Shown: piece after piece, positions 37,394-41,174 of the stretch
Layout of the letters: each line of letters begins with the position of its first letter
Position numbering within the stretch: position 1 is the first letter of the stretch
From: Candidatus Pseudothioglobus aerophilus
Lineage (GTDB): Bacteria; Pseudomonadota; Gammaproteobacteria; PS1; Pseudothioglobaceae
Direction: 5' to 3'
DNA length: 41,174 bases
Assembly: GCA_014384565.1 (NCBI GenBank)
Contig: JACNFO010000042.1
Coordinates: 1 to 41,174, forward strand
The notes under the pieces: generated by a model
Told to the model about the DNA's origin: nothing
Databases searched by the model: none
What the model saw: only the letters and a program-made list of their open reading frames with translations
Program-made: the position numbers and the translations under genes

Positions 37394-38578
37394 ATGACAA
37401 TCAAAGAGACGCTAGCGATTATTCAACGAGGAACTGAAGAAATTCTGCCCTTAGATGAGCTCAAGAAAAAACTTGAAAAAAATAAACCTCTAAGAGTTAA
37501 GCTAGGAATGGACCCAACGGCTCCGGACCTTCATCTTGGGCACACAGTAGTCATTAACAAAATGAAACAACTTCAAGACCTTGGCCATGAAATTATTTTC
37601 TTAATTGGTGACTTTACTGGCATGATTGGAGATCCAACTGGAAAAAATGTCACACGCAAGGCGCTAACTAAAAGTGAAGTTTTAGAAAATGCTAAAAGCT
37701 ATGAGGATCAAGTTTTTAAGATTCTTGACAAGGATAAAACAAAGATAGCCTTTAACTCTGAGTGGATGGGCAAGATGAGTTCATCTGAAATGATTTCGCT
37801 TGCATCAAAACATACTGTTGCTAGGATGCTTGAGCGTGATGACTTTTCCAAACGCTATAAATCAGGTCAACCAATTTCAATACATGAGTTTTTATATCCG
37901 CTAGTTCAAGGATTTGATTCTGTTGCACTTCAGGCTGACATTGAGCTTGGGGGCTCTGATCAAAAATTCAATCTACTAGTTGGTAGAGACCTTCAAAAAC
38001 AAGCAAATATGGAGCCTCAGGTTATTCTTACTATGCCAATACTAGAGGGGCTTGACGGCGTTCAAAAGATGAGTAAGTCACTTGACAACTATATTGGTAT
38101 TGACGAGCCTGCAGACAGCATGTTTGGCAAACTGATGTCGATTTCAGATGAGCTCATGTGGAAGTACCTCGAGCTTTTAAGCTTTGAATCAATGGAAACA
38201 ATCGAATCCTGGAAACAACAAGTTGTAGATGGAGAAAATCCAAGAAACATTAAGTTTCGCCTTGCTCAAGAAATTATTACGCGTTTTCACGATAGTGATC
38301 AAGCCAAAAAAGCACAGCAAAACTTTATCGACCGATTTGCGAAGAATCAAATTCCAGATGAGATGGATGAGTTCACTTTTTCACATGGAACTAAGATTGC
38401 AAATCTGCTTAAAGACTCTAACCTTGTATCGTCAACATCCGAAGCATTTCGAATGATTAAACAGGGTGCTGCAAAAATGGATGGTGAGAAGATAAGTGAC
38501 AAAGATTTAACCCCTGAGGCTGGAACAGCAATCTACCAAGTAGGTAAAAGAAAGTTTGCTAGAGTTACAATTAGCTAA
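37394..38578 (+). CDS. tyrS: Tyrosyl-tRNA synthetase
   Basis: A 394-residue class I synthetase of the TyrS type with KMSKS (225-229) rather than KFGKT. HLGH is at 47-50. The C-terminal S4-like RNA-binding domain covers about 335-392 ([19 protein letters not shown]). It starts 12 bases after proA and is followed by ssrA, whose promoter begins near the end of this gene. Confidence 0.95.
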   Translation: MTIKETLAIIQRGTEEILPLDELKKKLEKNKPLRVKLGMDPTAPDLHLGHTVVINKMKQLQDLGHEIIFLIGDFTGMIGDPTGKNVTRKALTKSEVLENAKSYEDQVFKILDKDKTKIAFNSEWMGKMSSSEMISLASKHTVARMLERDDFSKRYKSGQPISIHEFLYPLVQGFDSVALQADIELGGSDQKFNLLVGRDLQKQANMEPQVILTMPILEGLDGVQKMSKSLDNYIGIDEPADSMFGKLMSISDELMWKYLELLSFESMETIESWKQQVVDGENPRNIKFRLAQEIITRFHDSDQAKKAQQNFIDRFAKNQIPDEMDEFTFSHGTKIANLLKDSNLVSSTSEAFRMIKQGAAKMDGEKISDKDLTPEAGTAIYQVGKRKFARVTIS

Positions 38579-38595
38579 TTTACATTAATCAAGAG

Positions 38596-38601
38596 TATAA
38601 T
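38596..38601 (+). promoter_or_regulatory. -10 box of ssrA
   Basis: TATAAT (38596-38601) is 10 bases before the tmRNA 5' end, a normal start distance. No good -35 box is seen 16-18 bases upstream. Confidence 0.6.
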
Positions 38602-38702
38602 AGAGTAATCTGGGGATGACATGGCTTCGACGAGGAGTTGGATTTCAAGGATGCATGTCGAGGACAAAGATTGCTCGTAAAAACGTTCTTTAAATAATAG
38701 TT

Positions 38703-38735
38703 GCAAACGAAAACAACTACGCTTTAGCAGCATAA
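38703..38735 (+). other. tmRNA proteolysis-tag reading frame
   Basis: Codons from GCA at 38703 give ANENNYALAA followed by TAA (38733-38735). The ALAA ending is the ClpXP-recognised degron; the ANE start is also typical of gammaproteobacterial tags. Confidence 0.95.
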
Positions 38736-38930
38736 TGCTAACCGTTACTTGAGAGTCGTCTGTACTTTTGGGATAACGGTCGCTTACAGACTCGCCACTA
38801 TTATTATTTTAGGGTAATAGGGTTAAAACCTAATCTAAAATCGCTTTCTACATCCCTGTTGGTCGGGTGGTAAAAAGTTAACTCAATAGGCCTTTACTAA
38901 GCATGTAGACTTCTTGACTGAAAGTTTTCG

Positions 38931-38961
38931 GACGGGGGTTCAATTCCCCCCATCTCCACCA
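38931..38961 (+). other. Predicted island attachment site (ssrA 3' end)
   Basis: Integrases next to ssrA usually recombine in the T-arm and acceptor 3' end of the gene. The island side keeps the intact 3' end here. The matching repeat that would mark the far end of the island is not in the window, so exact core limits are a guess. Confidence 0.4.
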
Positions 38962-39008
38962 AACATCATATCTGCAACACCCTTAACAACAACCTTTACT
39001 TGATTATA

Positions 39009-39028
39009 AACCCTTACTGGTAAGGGTT
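39009..39028 (+). terminator. Perfect hairpin downstream of ssrA
   Basis: AACCCTTAC (39009-39017) and GTAAGGGTT (39020-39028) form a nine-base inverted repeat around TG. A T-rich stretch (GTAGTATTTTAC) follows. It may be the ssrA terminator or an integrase/excisionase site. Confidence 0.5.
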
Positions 39029-39069
39029 GTAGTATTTTACTAACATCTCTCTAAAACTACTAACATGTA

Positions 39070-39098
39070 CAGACATATACACTAAATGAGTATATAAT
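39070..39098 (+). promoter_or_regulatory. Likely integrase promoter with overlapping repeats
   Basis: CAGACA (39070-39075) and TATAAT (39093-39098) have a 17-base spacer. Two GAGTATATA copies (39088-39096 and 39100-39108) overlap the -10 box, with an inverted TATACTC at 39139-39145. This arrangement suits autorepression by the integrase or a directionality factor. Confidence 0.55.
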
Positions 39099-39149
39099 CG
39101 AGTATATATTGCTTAAACTATAATTACCTAAAGCTACATATACTCACTT

Positions 39150-40424
39150 ATGCTAAAAGATATTCAAATCAAGAATGCCAAACCAAGTGATAAGCCATAC
39201 CCACTTAAAGACTTTGGGAATTTAAGCATTATCATCTACCCCTCTAAAGCTAAGATTTGGCAACATAGGTTTAGTATCAAAATAGATGGAAAGAGAAAAG
39301 AAAAAAATAGGAGAGGTGGAGTATATCCTGCTATGTCTATTAAGCACGCTAGGGCATGGAGAGATAGTAATAATGAATTACTCGCTCAAGGAATTATTCC
39401 TCCAAAGAAATATGCTCCAACCAATCAAGTAAGTTCTGAGGCGCCCACTTTCAAAGATATGTTTGATATGTGGCATAAGACTATGTCAAAGCAATGGTCA
39501 GATGATTATGCAATTGATACTCAACAACGAGGGGATATGTATTTATTACCTCAACTTGGTAAATTACCTATAACTTCAGTCAAGCTTGGAATGATTAGAG
39601 ATGTATTACTTGATATTCAAAATACAGGGAAACTTGATACCGTTAAAAAGATTAAAGGCATTATTACAAGAGTGATGGGTTACGCAGTAACTATGGAGGT
39701 AATTGAAATTAATATTGCCTTATCACTATCTCCTGACTTATTCATCAAGAAACCAGAGAAGCATTATGCACATGCTAAAACACCTCAAGAATTAAAGTCG
39801 TTGTTGTTAAAGCTAGGGCAAGTTAGTAGTGGTCGATCTGTCAAAACAGCTTTAATGCTGGTGCCTCATCTATTGTTACGACCAAGTGAAGTAGCTGAAT
39901 TAAAATGGGATTACTTTGATTATGATGCGAGATTGATTATTATTCCCGCTGAAGCAATGAAAGTAAAAAAGAAGATTCATCATGTTCCTTTGAGCAATAT
40001 AACCTTTGAAATATTCACTAATCATAAGAATAAGAGTGTTGACTCTCCTTATTGTTTCCCTTCTCCAATGAATAAAAGTAAACCAATTGGTACTGAAAGT
40101 TTACTTCGTGCCATTAGAAGAGTTGGAATTAGTCCTGATGAGTTTACTACTCACGGAAATAGACATACAGCTGCAACAATCATTGGTAATCATTTGCCAC
40201 AGCATAGAAGAGATGTTGTAGATGCTCAATTACATCATAAGATTATTGGAGTCAGTGGAATTTACCACCGAGCAGATTACCTTGAAGAGAGAAAACCTCT
40301 AATGGAGGATTGGTCTAACTATTTAGATGCGCTACAAGGCAACTCCCCTCGAATAGAAACTTCTTCTATGGATGGAAACATTGAGAAACTTAAAGCTAGT
40401 ATTGACAGACTCTCAAGGAGTTAA
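39150..40424 (+). CDS. Tyrosine-type site-specific integrase (P4/DUF4102 type)
   Basis: A 424-residue integrase. The N-terminal DUF4102 arm-binding domain covers about 5-85, a SAM-like core-binding domain about 100-190, and the catalytic domain about 215-400. Catalytic residues are R244 (LRPSE), a lysine at about 273-275, H335 and R338 (HGNRHTAA), H363 (LHHK) and Y372 (IYHRADYLEER). The full set is present, so it should be active. It sits 188 bases after ssrA and points away from it, the standard arrangement for an ssrA-integrated island. Confidence 0.95.
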   Translation: MLKDIQIKNAKPSDKPYPLKDFGNLSIIIYPSKAKIWQHRFSIKIDGKRKEKNRRGGVYPAMSIKHARAWRDSNNELLAQGIIPPKKYAPTNQVSSEAPTFKDMFDMWHKTMSKQWSDDYAIDTQQRGDMYLLPQLGKLPITSVKLGMIRDVLLDIQNTGKLDTVKKIKGIITRVMGYAVTMEVIEINIALSLSPDLFIKKPEKHYAHAKTPQELKSLLLKLGQVSSGRSVKTALMLVPHLLLRPSEVAELKWDYFDYDARLIIIPAEAMKVKKKIHHVPLSNITFEIFTNHKNKSVDSPYCFPSPMNKSKPIGTESLLRAIRRVGISPDEFTTHGNRHTAATIIGNHLPQHRRDVVDAQLHHKIIGVSGIYHRADYLEERKPLMEDWSNYLDALQGNSPRIETSSMDGNIEKLKASIDRLSRS

Positions 40425-40461
40425 ATAATCTACTTGTATGGCTTAGTATTAAGGTGTTTAG

Positions 40462-40580
40462 TTTTTAAACCTGACAATACCTCCAATAGATTTATTTTTT
40501 AAACCTATTAACAGTTAATCTGCTTATTTAGTAAGCACCACAAGTTTAGAATTTAAACCTATTCTTAATTAATAGGTTTA
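40462..40580. repeat. Three TTTAAACCT copies plus a stem-loop
   Basis: TTTAAACCT occurs at 40464-40472, 40498-40506 and 40552-40560. The third copy is part of a perfect ten-pair inverted repeat TAAACCTATT (40554-40563) / AATAGGTTTA (40571-40580), whose right arm includes the stop codon of the minus-strand gene. The copies are 34 and 54 bases apart in the 153-base convergent spacer. They could be binding sites for an island protein or arm sites. Confidence 0.6.
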
Positions 40581-41072
40581 ATAACTAATACTGGTTTTTT
40601 TAATTTTCTTAACATCCTTCTTATATTGATTATCTCTTTCTTTCTTTATTTTAAAATCAGGATTAACTCCAGACTTCCAATAACTTAAAGGGGCTTTGTT
40701 AGCTGGATAATGGGTATAACGCATCCAATTACTATCACCCTTTAGTTGATCAATAGACTCCCATGTTAATGCATACAAATGAGGCAACTTAGTTCCGCTT
40801 CCACTTTGCCCTCCGTAAGCATTAATTACTATAAATCCAGCTTCATATAGAGAATCTCGAGCTCTATACATTGTTGTATTAGAGCCAAACCAATCTTTCA
40901 AAATTGAAAAGGTAATAACTAGATTTCCATTGTTTTTACCTCGGTACTGATAACCTAATTGTATTAGTAAAGAGCGTGCAGAATAACTAAGGGATTTGAA
41001 AGATGGATGCTCAATAATACGTCTTGGTATTCCTGAAAAGCCATCTTTTTGTTTATGATTACTTCTTGCCAT
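40578..41072 (-). CDS. Uncharacterised HTH/replication-like island protein
   Basis: A 164-residue protein. The segment GFSGIPRRIIEHPSFKSLS, then ARSLLIQLGYQYRGKNNGNL and a helix-turn-helix-like stretch (ILKDWFGSNTTMYRARDSLYEAGFI), resembles small DNA-binding proteins common in prophages and integrative elements. A basic lysine-rich tail ends the protein. The ATG at 41072 is seven bases after GAGGAG (41085-41080), so I chose it over the open TTG at 41087. It overlaps the upstream partial gene by 14 bases and runs toward the integrase. Confidence 0.75.
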   Translation of the reverse strand: MARSNHKQKDGFSGIPRRIIEHPSFKSLSYSARSLLIQLGYQYRGKNNGNLVITFSILKDWFGSNTTMYRARDSLYEAGFIVINAYGGQSGSGTKLPHLYALTWESIDQLKGDSNWMRYTHYPANKAPLSYWKSGVNPDFKIKKERDNQYKKDVKKIKKTSISY

Positions 41073-41174
41073 TAGTACACTCCTCAATGTAGTGCTCTAA
41101 CTTACTCATTGCATCTTCCATTACAGAGGAATACGAGGGGGTTTGAGAAGACTTATCAAGAAGTTCAACCTCAC
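41059..41174 (-). CDS. Uncharacterised island gene, C-terminal fragment (cut by window edge)
   Basis: The frame is open from the window edge to TAA at 41061-41059, giving about 37 residues that end EDAMSKLEHYIEECTNGKK. It overlaps the next gene by 14 bases, and the GAGGAG ribosome site of that gene lies inside it. This is the usual form of a coupled operon. Nothing can be said about function from so short a piece. Confidence 0.6.
   Translation of the reverse strand, partial: EVELLDKSSQTPSYSSVMEDAMSKLEHYIEECTNGKK

Larger units (their letters stand above)
38612..38961 (+). ncRNA. ssrA: Transfer-messenger RNA (tmRNA)
   Basis: A 350-base one-piece tmRNA that rescues stalled ribosomes. The 5' end GGGGATG pairs with CATCTCC at the 3' end (one G-U pair), completing an alanine-type acceptor stem with discriminator A and encoded CCA (38959-38961). 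The T arm GGGGGTTCAATTCCCCC is present. The tag reading frame begins at the resume codon at 38703. This gene is the insertion site of the neighbouring island. Confidence 0.97.

Overview
The window looks like chromosome of a small-genome, AT-rich sulfur-oxidising gammaproteobacterium close to the SUP05 / Candidatus Thioglobus group. The main evidence is the dissimilatory sulfite-oxidation cluster sat-aprM-aprB-aprA, combined with gammaproteobacterial gene orders (rpsL-rpsG-fusA-tuf, ftsH-folP-glmM, pgsA-tRNA-Gly-tRNA-Cys) and compact AT-rich intergenic DNA. The taxonomic placement is an inference from gene content, not from an alignment.

Layout: (1) 1-3135, minus strand: the str operon (rpsL, rpsG, fusA, start of tuf) behind a consensus sigma-70 promoter. 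(2) 3136-8480: a low-molecular-weight phosphatase, then kdsD-murE-murF (LPS precursor and peptidoglycan synthesis), tRNA-Arg, pgsA, tRNA-Gly, tRNA-Cys and a bidirectional terminator. (3) 8493-16506: a sulfur-energy region with a SulP anion transporter and azlCD on the minus strand, and sat, aprM, aprB, aprA and an unknown small gene on the plus strand. AprBA with membrane protein AprM would oxidise sulfite plus AMP to APS, and Sat would convert APS plus pyrophosphate to ATP and sulfate. (4) 16566-25456: housekeeping genes: a SlyD-like isomerase, a tightly coupled yfcE-argG-DUF2914-ycgN block, epmA-efp, sucCD, an MFS transporter and queA. (5) 25443-30797: a redox and assimilatory sulfur block: a soluble RnfB-like polyferredoxin, ferredoxin-NADP reductase, DUF2061, DUF934, a siroheme sulfite/nitrite reductase without a CysJ partner, a divergent Lrp/AsnC regulator and a TSUP (TauE/SafE) exporter. 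(6) 30848-38578: glmM, folP, ftsH on the minus strand and holA, proA, tyrS on the plus strand. (7) 38612-41174: the tmRNA gene followed at once by a tyrosine integrase and an unknown minus-strand operon that runs off the window. This is the edge of a genomic island inserted at ssrA.

No intergenic stretch exceeds 300 bases. I saw no CRISPR array, no rRNA gene and no insertion sequence. The parts least explained by known biology are the island edge (an unknown operon and repeated TTTAAACCT sites), the uncharacterised gene after aprA, and the likely ferredoxin-linked sulfite reductase block. I did not find a system that I can defend as wholly new.
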